A DNA stretch of 64,000 nt from Paenibacillus plantarum. Lineage in GTDB: Bacteria > Bacillota > Bacilli > Paenibacillales > NBRC-103111. Made by a program: the position numbers and the translations under genes. The DNA lies in the NCBI RefSeq assembly GCF_013141695.1, contig NZ_WHNY01000050.1, positions 1 through 64,000 of the forward strand. The letters are read 5' to 3'. The notes beneath the pieces are model-generated. The model did no database searches and was not told where the DNA came from. It saw only the letters and a list, made by a program, of their open reading frames with translations. How positions within the stretch are numbered: the stretch's first letter is position 1; each line of letters starts with the position of its first letter. This document shows positions 1-8,164 of this stretch, in pieces.

Positions 1-187
1 GATTTCGGACTAATGTACCTTTATTGCTGGCGGCAGAGAGATTAGTTCAATTTTTTCGGACTAGTGGGTGTGCCGAGGGTGGAATCCAGGCAGTGTAAGC
101 CGAAATAATCGACTTACACACTTGCCGCAGGCGCTTTCCTACTATGTAAGTAGAAATAATCGACTTACATCCCTCCAAGCGCCCGCG
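1..187. repeat. Intergenic hairpin repeats
   Basis: This non-coding stretch lies just downstream of kimA. Two copies of a stem-loop are visible, 51-52 bp apart: GTGTAAG (93-99) pairs with CTTACAC (113-119), and ATGTAAGT (144-151) pairs with ACTTACAT (163-170). They share the loop core GAAATAATCGA. A second motif, TTTCGGACTA, occurs twice (about positions 3 and 55). The paired arms with a shared loop point to a dispersed intergenic element or a run of weak terminators rather than a gene. A small plus-strand reading frame crosses it but also overlaps the 3' end of kimA in antisense, so I do not call it. Confidence 0.55.
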
Positions 188-2014
188 CTACTTTTTCAAA
201 TGATAAGGCACGGTCGTCACAACCAAGTTCCGCTTATACAGCAGAAACGCCCTTATCAGCAAGCTCGATTGATTGTGCAAAATATTATGCCAATTCTTCT
301 TGGGAATAAACTGTGGGATGATCACGGTTACCCGGAAATTAGACTCCGATGCTTTATGTTCCACGGTATCGATGAATTTGGTCAGCGGGTGGACAATGCT
401 TCGATAATGGGTATGCAGCGTAACTAAGCGCACATCGGGTTGCCACTTCTGCCATTTCTCCTCGAACTTTTTCTCATCGTCCCGTTCAAAAGCCACATAC
501 ACCGCAATAATTTGATCGGGTGACAGCGACTTGGCGTAGTTCAACGAATTCTCCACCACATGTGTGAAGCCGGCTACAGGCACAATCATGACATTCCCTT
601 CAATCGGGAGGGCAGGTTCACAAGAAGAGAGTCGCAATTGTTCAGCGATCGCATCGTAATGCTTTTTGATTTGATGAAAAATGAACACGATAAGCGGCAG
701 GAAAATGAGCACACTCCACACTTGTCCAAACTTGGTGATAAAGAAGATCATCATGACGATGAAGCTCATGAAGGCCCCAACCAAGTTAACCGTTAATTTG
801 AGCAGCCAACCTCTCGGTTTCTCCCGAAACCACTTCACCAGCATGCCTGTCTGAGCCAGTGTAAATGGAATGAACACCCCGACAGCATAGAGCGGTATGA
901 GCTGTTCGGTCTGCCCCTTGAACACGATAATTAATAGCATAGAGGTCACAGCTAGGAAGATAATCCCGTTCGAATAGCCCAATCTGTCGCCGCGCATCGT
1001 AAACATTTTGGCGATAAATTTATCTTTGGCCAAATTCACCGCGAGCAGTGGAAATGCGGAATAGCCCGTATTCGCGGCGAGCACAAGAATCATCGCGGTT
1101 GTGCCTTGGACGATATAATACATCAGACCTCGGCCAAATGTCACCGTCGCAATCTGAGAAACGACAGTTTCCTTCTCTCGCGGCGCAATGCCGTAGTAGT
1201 AGGCCAAATAGATGATACCTGCGAACAGAATCGCTAATAACATACCCATGGCCATTAATGTTTTGGAAGCATTGTTCGGGGCAGGTGTCTTAAAATTGGG
1301 AATCGCATTGGATATCGCCTCGACCCCCGTTAATGCCGAGCTGCCTGAGGAGAAGGCTCTTAACAAGATGAATAAGGAAATGCCCGCAACGGGAGTCCCC
1401 AACGGCGTATGCAAATCGGGAGAAATTTGACCTGTAAGAATCTTAAACAAGCCAATACCTATCAGGATAAACAACGCGACCACAAACAAATACACGGGAT
1501 ATGCCAAAATGGAGGCCGATTCCGTGATTCCGCGCAGATTGAGGATCGTGATAAATAAGACGAGTGCCAGTGCAATCGGTACTGTGTAACTGTGTAAGCT
1601 TGGAAAAGCTGACGTGATCGCATCAGTACCCGCGGAAATACTAACCGCTACAGTCAGTATGTAATCGACCAATAAGGATCCGCCCGCAAACAACCCGGCG
1701 TTCATGCCGAGGTTCTCTTTGGAGACGACATAGGCGCCGCCCCCTTGTGGGTATGCGAATATGATTTGTCGATAGGACAATATGAGAGCTACTAAGAGAA
1801 ACAGAACACCGCAAGCGATAGGGATGGTGTACCAGAACGCCGCAGCGCTAATCGTTATTAAGACAATTAGAATTTGCTCTGGACCGTAAGCTACCGAGGA
1901 GAGTGCATCGGAGGAAAGAATCGCCAACGCTTTCTTTTTATTTAACTTCTGCTCGCCTAATTCATGGGACTTCAAGGGCTGGCCTATTAATAAACGCTTC
2001 AAATCAGTCAACAA
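188..2014 (-). CDS. kimA: KimA-type high-affinity potassium importer (APC superfamily)
   Basis: A 608-residue integral membrane protein of the APC superfamily. It matches what I recall of Bacillus subtilis KimA (YdaO) closely from end to end, including SSDALSSVAYG near residue 35, YPQGGGAYVVSKENLG near 88, the ALTGVEAISNAIP helix and the C-terminal LHNQS. Length agrees with KimA (about 607). The N-terminal two thirds carry about 12 membrane segments and the last 150 residues form a cytosolic domain. KimA is known as a proton-coupled K+ importer controlled by c-di-AMP. The start is a TTG at 2014 with AAGGTGG eight bases upstream. The gene lies downstream of the adenine deaminase gene but is separated from it by a terminator, so it is probably its own transcript. 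There is too little room upstream for a ydaO-type c-di-AMP riboswitch. Confidence 0.88.
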   Translation of the reverse strand: MLTDLKRLLIGQPLKSHELGEQKLNKKKALAILSSDALSSVAYGPEQILIVLITISAAAFWYTIPIACGVLFLLVALILSYRQIIFAYPQGGGAYVVSKENLGMNAGLFAGGSLLVDYILTVAVSISAGTDAITSAFPSLHSYTVPIALALVLFITILNLRGITESASILAYPVYLFVVALFILIGIGLFKILTGQISPDLHTPLGTPVAGISLFILLRAFSSGSSALTGVEAISNAIPNFKTPAPNNASKTLMAMGMLLAILFAGIIYLAYYYGIAPREKETVVSQIATVTFGRGLMYYIVQGTTAMILVLAANTGYSAFPLLAVNLAKDKFIAKMFTMRGDRLGYSNGIIFLAVTSMLLIIVFKGQTEQLIPLYAVGVFIPFTLAQTGMLVKWFREKPRGWLLKLTVNLVGAFMSFIVMMIFFITKFGQVWSVLIFLPLIVFIFHQIKKHYDAIAEQLRLSSCEPALPIEGNVMIVPVAGFTHVVENSLNYAKSLSPDQIIAVYVAFERDDEKKFEEKWQKWQPDVRLVTLHTHYRSIVHPLTKFIDTVEHKASESNFRVTVIIPQFIPKKNWHNILHNQSSLLIRAFLLYKRNLVVTTVPYHLKK

Positions 2015-2099
2015 TGTGCGTACACCACCTTGATGTGATAAGTTCGTTTCAGTTTGCCCTATTTCTTGAAATCCATTATAAATACTGGAAACGCCATAG

Positions 2100-2132
2100 A
2101 AAAAAGAACATTAGCATAATGCTCTAATGTTC
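2100..2132 (-). terminator. Terminator of the adenine deaminase gene
   Basis: GAACATTAG (2106-2114) pairs with CTAATGTTC (2124-2132), a perfect 9-bp stem with a 9-base loop. On the minus strand it is followed by a run of six U (complement of 2100-2105). It sits 26 bp after the stop codon of the deaminase gene and before kimA. Confidence 0.8.
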
Positions 2133-2158
2133 AGAAAGATTCGAATTGTATGGATTTG

Positions 2159-3955
2159 TTAGACGATCTCCACATCAATCAGCTTAAACTGAGTCACATC
2201 CACCAGCCCGCGATTCGAAATGCGAATTTCGGGAATCACAGGCAAGGCGATGAGGGAAAACGTCATGAACGGCGCGTTCATGGAACAGCCTATGTGTTGC
2301 CACGCTTTGTCCATCTCGGCGACTTCTTTGACGACTTCAGGCAGTGTTTTCTCTGACATGAGGCCTGCGATGGTCATCTGAACCTGGGCCAGCACTTTGC
2401 CATTTTCCACAACAATCATGCCGCCGCCGAGCTTCACAAGCTCATTCGCCGCGAACGCCATATCCGCTTCATCTATTCCCATCACGAGCAGATTGTGACT
2501 GTCATGGGCCACCGTAGAGGCTACCGCGCCAGACTTCACGCCAAAGCCATGGGCAAAAGCAAGTGAAATTTGACCTGTGCCTTGATGCCGCTCGATACAA
2601 GCTAAGCGAACAATGTCTTGCTCGACATCCGGCAGGATGATGCCTTGTTGAATGGCGAGCTCTGCCGTCATCTTCTCGGTTCTGGCACTATTTTCGATCA
2701 CACGGATCACATTGACGTTCGTCTTCTCCTGCTCCGTAGCCGCCCTAAGCTTAAAGTCCTCCGCCGTCAGCTCCCGCTTCACGTTCATCGAATTGCGGAT
2801 ATGAGCCGGGTACGTAAACACAGGGAATTCGACAGCCAGTTCCCCTTGCTCCGCAATGATTTGACCATCCGTAATGACCATGGAAGGCTCCATCTTCTGC
2901 AGATCTTCTATCAATAGGATGTCTGCACATTTCCCAGGTGTGATTGATCCCACATCATGCTCCAGCTTAAAATAACGCGCCACATTGATCGTGACCATTT
3001 GGATCGCCGTGACTGGTTGAACGCCTTCTTCCATCGCGCGTCGTGCCACATGGTTGAGATGCCCTTTCTCCACGAGCGTTTGCGGATTCACATCATCGGT
3101 AACGAGCGAGATATTGGATGTATGAACACCATCCTCGGTGACAATCTTGATGACCTCTTTGACATCATGCCACGCAGAGCCTTCCCGAATCATGAGATGC
3201 ATCCCCATGCGAACTTTATGCAGCCCTTGCTCTCGAGTTACCGTCTCGTGATCCGACGTAACGCCAGATGCGATATAGGCTTGCAGCATACGATCATCGT
3301 CACTCGGGAAATGCCCCGTAACGGTCTTCCCACTTTGCAGTGTAGCTTCGATTTCTCCGAACATTTTGGGATCTCCGAACACAACACCTGGGAAGTTCAT
3401 CACTTCACCTAGTCCCACCACATTGTCCCACTGGAGTCCCGCTTGAATATCAGCGACTTCTAAGGTAGCGCCGCCATCTTCCAAATCATTCGTTGCTGGC
3501 ACACAGGAAGGGAAGGTCGTGAACACTTTGAGCGGCAGCTGCTGCCCCTCTTCATGCATGAGTCTAACCCCTTCTGAGCCGAACACATTCGCAATCTCAT
3601 GCGGGTCCATGAAAATCCCCGTCGTCCCTTTGACGATCGCCGCTTTAGCGAATTCCGTCACGGAAAGCATCGTGCTTTCCACATGCATGTGGCCATCCAG
3701 CAGGCCTGGCACCATGTATTGCCCTTTCGCATCGATTACGACCGTCTTATCCCCAATGGTATGATCAGCTTTTCCGATGAAAGCAATTCGTCCCGCAGCA
3801 ATCGCGACATCCATATGAGCAATCAGCTCGCCGGAATGCACATTGACTAAGGTACCATTTTGAATAACAAGATGGGCAGCTTCTTCTCCTATTGCAACTC
3901 TAGCCAGAGTGCGGCTAACGTCCGTTAATTTATTTCGATTAGAGGTATACGTCAT
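2159..3955 (-). CDS. ade: Adenine deaminase
   Basis: A 598-residue cytosolic amidohydrolase that deaminates adenine to hypoxanthine for purine salvage. The metal-binding signature GLLDGHMHVEST lies near residue 92, followed by MDPHEIANVFG, both typical of the family, and the usual C-terminal adenine deaminase domain follows. B. subtilis AdeC is about 577 residues, so the length fits. The ATG start has AAAGGAG placed 9 bases upstream. The gene stands alone between the glycan operon and kimA and has its own terminator. No purine riboswitch could be recognised in the 116 bp upstream. Confidence 0.92.
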   Translation of the reverse strand: MTYTSNRNKLTDVSRTLARVAIGEEAAHLVIQNGTLVNVHSGELIAHMDVAIAAGRIAFIGKADHTIGDKTVVIDAKGQYMVPGLLDGHMHVESTMLSVTEFAKAAIVKGTTGIFMDPHEIANVFGSEGVRLMHEEGQQLPLKVFTTFPSCVPATNDLEDGGATLEVADIQAGLQWDNVVGLGEVMNFPGVVFGDPKMFGEIEATLQSGKTVTGHFPSDDDRMLQAYIASGVTSDHETVTREQGLHKVRMGMHLMIREGSAWHDVKEVIKIVTEDGVHTSNISLVTDDVNPQTLVEKGHLNHVARRAMEEGVQPVTAIQMVTINVARYFKLEHDVGSITPGKCADILLIEDLQKMEPSMVITDGQIIAEQGELAVEFPVFTYPAHIRNSMNVKRELTAEDFKLRAATEQEKTNVNVIRVIENSARTEKMTAELAIQQGIILPDVEQDIVRLACIERHQGTGQISLAFAHGFGVKSGAVASTVAHDSHNLLVMGIDEADMAFAANELVKLGGGMIVVENGKVLAQVQMTIAGLMSEKTLPEVVKEVAEMDKAWQHIGCSMNAPFMTFSLIALPVIPEIRISNRGLVDVTQFKLIDVEIV

Positions 3956-4071
3956 AGATTTCGTTCTCCTTTACTCCTACATGAGCAGCCATTTCAATAC
4001 ATAAATGTACTCCTTAATGTATGTCTGAGCAACTTGTAACTATTTCTTCTAACGGATACCTTATATATTCA

Positions 4072-4920
4072 TCATTTATACTGATTGTTCAAATGCTCCG
4101 AAATGGACGTAAAAGAGAATGCCTCCAACATGTTTGCAAGCTTAGTTTGGGTACCTTTGATATTGTAGTAATGAATAAAATGCTCCTTGCTGGGAAGCTC
4201 CAGCTTATGTTCCCTCACATCAATTTCGCGCGGATGCAGATAAACAATGGAACTCTTCCCTCGGCGATTGGCTGATTGAATGGCTTTGCGAATAATGAAT
4301 TCGGGGAAAAATCTGAAATAAAAACCGCCGGAATATCCTACATTTCTACCAGCAACGCGCATCACAGACATCGGAACCTCGTAGAGATTAAGTTCCCTAC
4401 CATTCACGATTGGTTTATGAATCTCCGTCTTTGCTGAAGGGATCCCATAAAGAAACGTTTTGACAGGAAAGATACTAGCGTCATACACGAGGCCCAGCTC
4501 TTCTAATACTTCAAGGTAGTGGAAGTTGCTTTCAACGATCGACCATGACGGCGCCCGATATCCGAGTACCTTCGTTCCTGTTAGATTCTCGAGAATATCA
4601 AGAGATTTCTGGACATCCGCTCGAAATTCTTCCCTGGTTTGCTTATAAGCTAATTCATGGGCATACCCATGCGAGGCGACATCATGACCTTCACGCGCGA
4701 TGGCCTTCACAATATCCGGGTAATCCTCTCCAATACAGCCAAGTGTGAAAAAAGTCGCTTTGCACCCCGCATCGCTGCACATCTGAAGCAAGGTATCCAT
4801 ATGGGCTCGGAAACTAGAACCCTTCGTGCGATCTGGTGTCACGTGGTCATAATTCGCATGAAACCATTCTTCAATGTCAAAGGTGAGTAGATTCGTGATC
4901 TGTTTGGAAGGATTATACAT
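4072..4920 (-). CDS. Polysaccharide deacetylase, DUF3473/PEP-CTERM-locus type
   Basis: A 282-residue NodB-fold deacetylase. LLTFDIEEWFH near residue 12 carries the catalytic and metal Asp, HDVASHGYAHE near residue 80 the metal-binding histidines, and YRAPSWSI near 122 a further NodB motif. The C-terminal part (GYSGGFYFRFFP and YLHPREID) matches the DUF3473 extension of deacetylases found in exosortase/PEP-CTERM exopolysaccharide loci. The predicted reaction is removal of acetyl groups from an envelope or secreted polysaccharide. There is no signal peptide, so it probably acts on a precursor at the cytosolic side. It is the last gene of the glycan operon and overlaps the methyltransferase gene by 8 bp (shared GTATAA), which implies translational coupling. 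Confidence 0.82.
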   Translation of the reverse strand: MYNPSKQITNLLTFDIEEWFHANYDHVTPDRTKGSSFRAHMDTLLQMCSDAGCKATFFTLGCIGEDYPDIVKAIAREGHDVASHGYAHELAYKQTREEFRADVQKSLDILENLTGTKVLGYRAPSWSIVESNFHYLEVLEELGLVYDASIFPVKTFLYGIPSAKTEIHKPIVNGRELNLYEVPMSVMRVAGRNVGYSGGFYFRFFPEFIIRKAIQSANRRGKSSIVYLHPREIDVREHKLELPSKEHFIHYYNIKGTQTKLANMLEAFSFTSISEHLNNQYK

Positions 4921-5578
4921 GCTTCTTACTCCCCTTGATGGCGAATGATGTGCACAACCGATCGTGCACGTTCCACTCTGCGCTTCCTTTCGAAACGTAG
5001 GGGAAGGGATGATAAATCTTTAAGAACTCTATATGCTCAAATCCGTGCTCTATGAACACTTTCTTTAATTCATCCATAGCGTACATGCGATCGAATTTTT
5101 TGGTTTTCTCGAACAATCGGAGCAATTTCCTCTGCCATGACTTGCGGTGCAAAGTTTCAATGAGCAGCGTCCCTCCCGGCTTCGTCACCCTAGCCAATTC
5201 CGCAATAACCGCCCGATACTGTTCGATCAGTTGAATAACACCAATACACAGCACCAGGTCGAACTTCCCCTCTTCAAAGTGTAGCGCTGTTAGGTCATCC
5301 GACGATGTACGAAGACCTCTTTCCGCAGCAAAGGCAAGGCTTCTCTCCGAAAAATCCACCCCATAGACCGTATTTGACCCAACAAGAGGCTCACTAAATG
5401 CACCTACGCCACAGCCGGCATCCAAAATTTCTTTGTCGTTAAGCTCTCCAAGCCAACCTAATGTATGATTTCGCTGCAGAAAGAAACTTTCCTCATTATA
5501 GTAGTCAGAGGATTGTACGGAAGCTCCATGAACTTCTGCCCTCTTGTCAAAATACTGCTTCCAGCTAAGATTAGCCAT
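4913..5578 (-). CDS. Class I SAM-dependent methyltransferase
   Basis: A 221-residue methyltransferase. The SAM-binding motif I is ILDAGCGVGAFS at about residue 50, followed by an acidic motif II (VYGVDFS) and the post-motif KPGGTLLIETLHR near residue 135. The substrate is not evident from sequence. Its position inside a glycan operon, overlapping the deacetylase gene and 42 bp after the FemAB-like gene, suggests methylation of a sugar or lipid-linked intermediate of the envelope polymer. This last point is inference. Confidence 0.78.
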   Translation of the reverse strand: MANLSWKQYFDKRAEVHGASVQSSDYYNEESFFLQRNHTLGWLGELNDKEILDAGCGVGAFSEPLVGSNTVYGVDFSERSLAFAAERGLRTSSDDLTALHFEEGKFDLVLCIGVIQLIEQYRAVIAELARVTKPGGTLLIETLHRKSWQRKLLRLFEKTKKFDRMYAMDELKKVFIEHGFEHIEFLKIYHPFPYVSKGSAEWNVHDRLCTSFAIKGSKKHV

Positions 5579-5620
5579 GCGCTATTTCCCCCGTTTGTAG
5601 TGACTCCTATAGTTTGTTCG

Positions 5621-6703
5621 TTACGGCATTAGATACTTAATGAGCTGCTTACCTACTGGCTCTGTCACCATGTTAGGCATGATCTTCCAGAGTTCGATGA
5701 AAAAGCGAAGCTTTTCTTTATCTGGTGGCCCTGCCTCTTTATTGGTGCTGCCCATCACGACATATGTGAGCTGCTCGGCAGCAGCCCCCCATTGTTCTTT
5801 GTACTTATACGTGCCTGAACCGGCTTGTGAACGACCCAGATCAAGCTGCTTCAGCCCGCTTCGTATCCCCAATTTCACGGCTTCCCAGTACATAAAGTTG
5901 TTCAGATATTTGTGGTTGAACTCCGTCAGATTCGCACCATAAGGATAATAAAGTGTGGAGTCTCCCGGACTTATTAAGAGCAGCATCCCACCAGCTACCT
6001 CACCTGTCTCTGCATCTAGGACAGTCTGCAGCACCGCATGATCGGGTAAATAGTCGAGGAATCTTTGGAAAAAGCGAATATCCTGCGCGGGTGAACCCAA
6101 CTGCTTCATCCGCCGAACATACACCTTATGAAACCGTGCTAGATTCCCTTTATCATAAGAAACCTGAAACCAGTTGTTCTTGTAAACCTTCCGGATATGG
6201 TTTCGATTATTGCGAGTGGAGAGGGATAGAACCTCATCCTCATTGGTTAATGGCAGCACGAAGGTGTGATTGATCTCATTTCGTTGACCATGGGCAGAAT
6301 CCAATTGCGTCAACATCTGAGATAGTTGCTTGCCTTCGCCTGAAATCGTCCCGTTCTTAAATCTCAACTCGATGTAATGGAGACGATATTTTTCCTTCAG
6401 CAGCCCGATTGCAGCAATCGCAAATTGCGAGACTTCTTCATTCAGGGCACACACATCTGTATAATTGACAAAGGGCAGCGAAACGCCTACCTGCTTGAGT
6501 CCTAAGTTGCGACCGCTCGTTAATGGAATTAACGCGCAGATCTGGCCATTTTGATCAACCACAGCATGATACAAGCATTGATAACCAAACGTCTCGAGCA
6601 GAATCTGTCTAAATGACAACGTATGAAAAATGGTCCCCTGAGACCATGCCAGCCTGTCCCAGTCTTCCTTCATGTCTTCGGTATAGGGCAAACAACGGTA
6701 CAT
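5621..6703 (-). CDS. FemAB-like GNAT transferase
   Basis: A 360-residue protein of the FemAB/GNAT family. SFRQILLETFGYQ near the N-terminus, IELRFK in the middle and the C-terminal LDLGRSQAGSGTYKYKEQWG are typical of the two-lobed acyltransferases annotated as FemAB-like or PEP-CTERM-associated FemAB. Known members transfer aminoacyl or acyl groups to peptidoglycan precursors or polysaccharides. The ATG at 6703 is chosen because GAGAGG precedes it at a good distance and it follows the stop of the previous gene by only five bases. A longer frame to 6763 would overlap that gene by 55 bp. Its pairing with a DUF3473 deacetylase mirrors exosortase-type exopolysaccharide loci, but no exosortase is visible here. 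Confidence 0.75.
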   Translation of the reverse strand: MYRCLPYTEDMKEDWDRLAWSQGTIFHTLSFRQILLETFGYQCLYHAVVDQNGQICALIPLTSGRNLGLKQVGVSLPFVNYTDVCALNEEVSQFAIAAIGLLKEKYRLHYIELRFKNGTISGEGKQLSQMLTQLDSAHGQRNEINHTFVLPLTNEDEVLSLSTRNNRNHIRKVYKNNWFQVSYDKGNLARFHKVYVRRMKQLGSPAQDIRFFQRFLDYLPDHAVLQTVLDAETGEVAGGMLLLISPGDSTLYYPYGANLTEFNHKYLNNFMYWEAVKLGIRSGLKQLDLGRSQAGSGTYKYKEQWGAAAEQLTYVVMGSTNKEAGPPDKEKLRFFIELWKIMPNMVTEPVGKQLIKYLMP

Positions 6704-6708
6704 GCAGA

Positions 6709-7047
6709 CTATCCTCTCAACCATAAAATGACACCAATCATAATAAACACGCATCCCGCCCACTTCATGGCGCTAATTTGTTCATGGAAAATCATAATCG
6801 AAACGAGAATCATAAAAATATATTGAATACTCGACACGAAAGTCACATAGCTGAGGTCAAATTGAGACAGGCAATAAATCCAGATGAAGGCCGCCAGCGC
6901 ATAAAAAGCAAAGCCGGTTATAATCAACGGTGTCGTCATGTAACCTATCGCGATAGCCATAATCCCGCCTTCGAAATTGACAGCTCGACCACCTATTTTA
7001 AGCAAGGTACTCGCCACAACGGTCATGAGTACACTGGCAACTAGCAT
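6709..7047 (-). CDS. Small four-helix DMT/SMR-like membrane protein
   Basis: A 112-residue protein made almost entirely of four hydrophobic segments, with the pattern LSQFDLSYVTFVSSIQYIFM followed by FHEQISAMKWAGCVFIMIGV. This is the half-size EamA/SMR pattern of ArnE/ArnF-like lipid-sugar flippase subunits and small multidrug transporters. Within a glycan operon beside a GT2 and a membrane glycosyltransferase, a role in flipping undecaprenyl-phosphate-linked sugar is the most likely reading, by inference. It overlaps the DUF2304 gene by 7 bp. The strong AGGAGG lies rather far upstream of the ATG (about 19 bases), so the true start may differ slightly. Confidence 0.68.
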   Translation of the reverse strand: MLVASVLMTVVASTLLKIGGRAVNFEGGIMAIAIGYMTTPLIITGFAFYALAAFIWIYCLSQFDLSYVTFVSSIQYIFMILVSIMIFHEQISAMKWAGCVFIMIGVILWLRG

Positions 7048-7445
7048 GATATATTTGATGATTTTTCCTCCTCAATGCTTTTCTTCTCAAGCTCCTCTAG
7101 CCTTAACTTCGTTAATCCCAGTTCTTGGGTAAGCGCTTTGTTATGTAGTTTTAAACCTGAGATACTTATACTGGTATTCAGCAGGAGCAGATAGGCAGAA
7201 GCGATCAGAATGGCAAAAAATGCAGATGGCGCATAATCGATGCCCAGTAGTTTAGAGAACCACTCCATCAAATTGGTGAACATGGACATAATCAACGTAA
7301 ATATGCCAATCACAAACCATACAAGTGCATATTTCTCTCGAAGTCTTCTAGCCCTTACCATCATAAATACAGTACTCATGAGAATTAAACTGAAGACGAC
7401 ACCCATTAATTGCACACTATACAGATGATGTTCACTCGTTAGCAT
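7041..7445 (-). CDS. DUF2304 membrane protein
   Basis: A 134-residue protein with three hydrophobic segments and a charged coiled-coil-like C-terminus (LRLEELEKKS). The motif RRLREKYALVWFVIG is characteristic of DUF2304, a family usually found next to dolichol-phosphate-mannose-synthase-like GT2 genes, as here. Function is unknown; partnership with the GT2 in making or handling a lipid-linked sugar is inferred from context. The ATG at 7445 is preferred because AGGTGG lies about five bases upstream. A GTG at 7454 would add three residues and overlap the GT2 stop codon. Confidence 0.72.
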   Translation of the reverse strand: MLTSEHHLYSVQLMGVVFSLILMSTVFMMVRARRLREKYALVWFVIGIFTLIMSMFTNLMEWFSKLLGIDYAPSAFFAILIASAYLLLLNTSISISGLKLHNKALTQELGLTKLRLEELEKKSIEEEKSSNISC

Positions 7446-7447
7446 CC

Positions 7448-8164
7448 CTACCACCTCGTCCTTGTCCTTGTAAAAGAGAATAAGATCGACATAATCACTT
7501 TGGTCATATAATAGGGACTTTGGATCGGAGTTATGGATGAGACACCGTGTTCACGTTCTCTCATTTCAACGCCGATTTCGCCGATGCGAAGTCCATGTTT
7601 GCTGATCAAAATAATAGCGTCTGGTTCTGGGTAATCGTCAGGATAGAATTGGCTTAACAGCTCTATGCTCTTGCGATTATACATACGAAACCCTGAGGTC
7701 CCATCGGTAATCTTCGTCTGGATTAATAAGCGAAATAAATAATAGAACACTTTAATGCCAAGTCGCCTTGTCCACGTCGTTTGGAACGATTTAATATCTA
7801 GAAACCTTGAGCCGATGACCATATCAGACTCCGTTTGCGTCATATACGCAAATAGCTTATTCACCTCACTAGGGAGGTGCTGACCGTCACCGTCAATTTG
7901 CACCATATACGAATATCCATTCTTCTCGGCATATTTGAAGCCCGTTTGCACCGCGCCGCCAATCCCTAAATTATAGGAGAGGTCCACAACTTTGACGCCA
8001 TCTCCTGCTTGCTTGGCGATCGCAGACGTGTTGTCCTTCGAGCAATCATTAATAACGAGAATATCGTAGCTAGGAAGATTCTCACGTACATCCCTGATTA
8101 CTTTTAGAATATTGTTCTGCTCATTATAGGCCGGGATCACAATGAGTGCTTGTTTCTGTTCCAT
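7448..8164 (-). CDS. Glycosyltransferase family 2, polyprenyl-phosphate sugar synthase type
   Basis: A 238-residue GT-A glycosyltransferase. The N-terminal ALIVIPAYNEQNNI, the VINDCSKDNT loop and the QIDGDGQH metal-binding motif (residues about 92-99) are classic for the dolichol-phosphate mannose synthase/GT2 group. The short C-terminus has no membrane helices, so it resembles the soluble enzymes that load a sugar onto undecaprenyl phosphate. The neighbouring GT-C-like membrane protein could then use this lipid-sugar. The gene overlaps that membrane protein gene by 28 bp. Confidence 0.86.
   Translation of the reverse strand: MEQKQALIVIPAYNEQNNILKVIRDVRENLPSYDILVINDCSKDNTSAIAKQAGDGVKVVDLSYNLGIGGAVQTGFKYAEKNGYSYMVQIDGDGQHLPSEVNKLFAYMTQTESDMVIGSRFLDIKSFQTTWTRRLGIKVFYYLFRLLIQTKITDGTSGFRMYNRKSIELLSQFYPDDYPEPDAIILISKHGLRIGEIGVEMREREHGVSSITPIQSPYYMTKVIMSILFSFTRTRTRW

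Noticed and set aside
68..427. A 119-residue plus-strand reading frame at the left edge
   Set aside because: It spans the hairpin repeats and the antisense 3' end of kimA and shows no family features or ribosome binding site.
3956..4071. Purine riboswitch upstream of adenine deaminase
   Set aside because: No conserved purine-aptamer core was found on the minus strand in this short interval; only weak ATACAT/ATGTAT dyads are present.
6704..6763. Longer N-terminus of the FemAB-like protein
   Set aside because: It would overlap the preceding gene by 55 bp and lacks a ribosome binding site; the ATG at 6703 has one.
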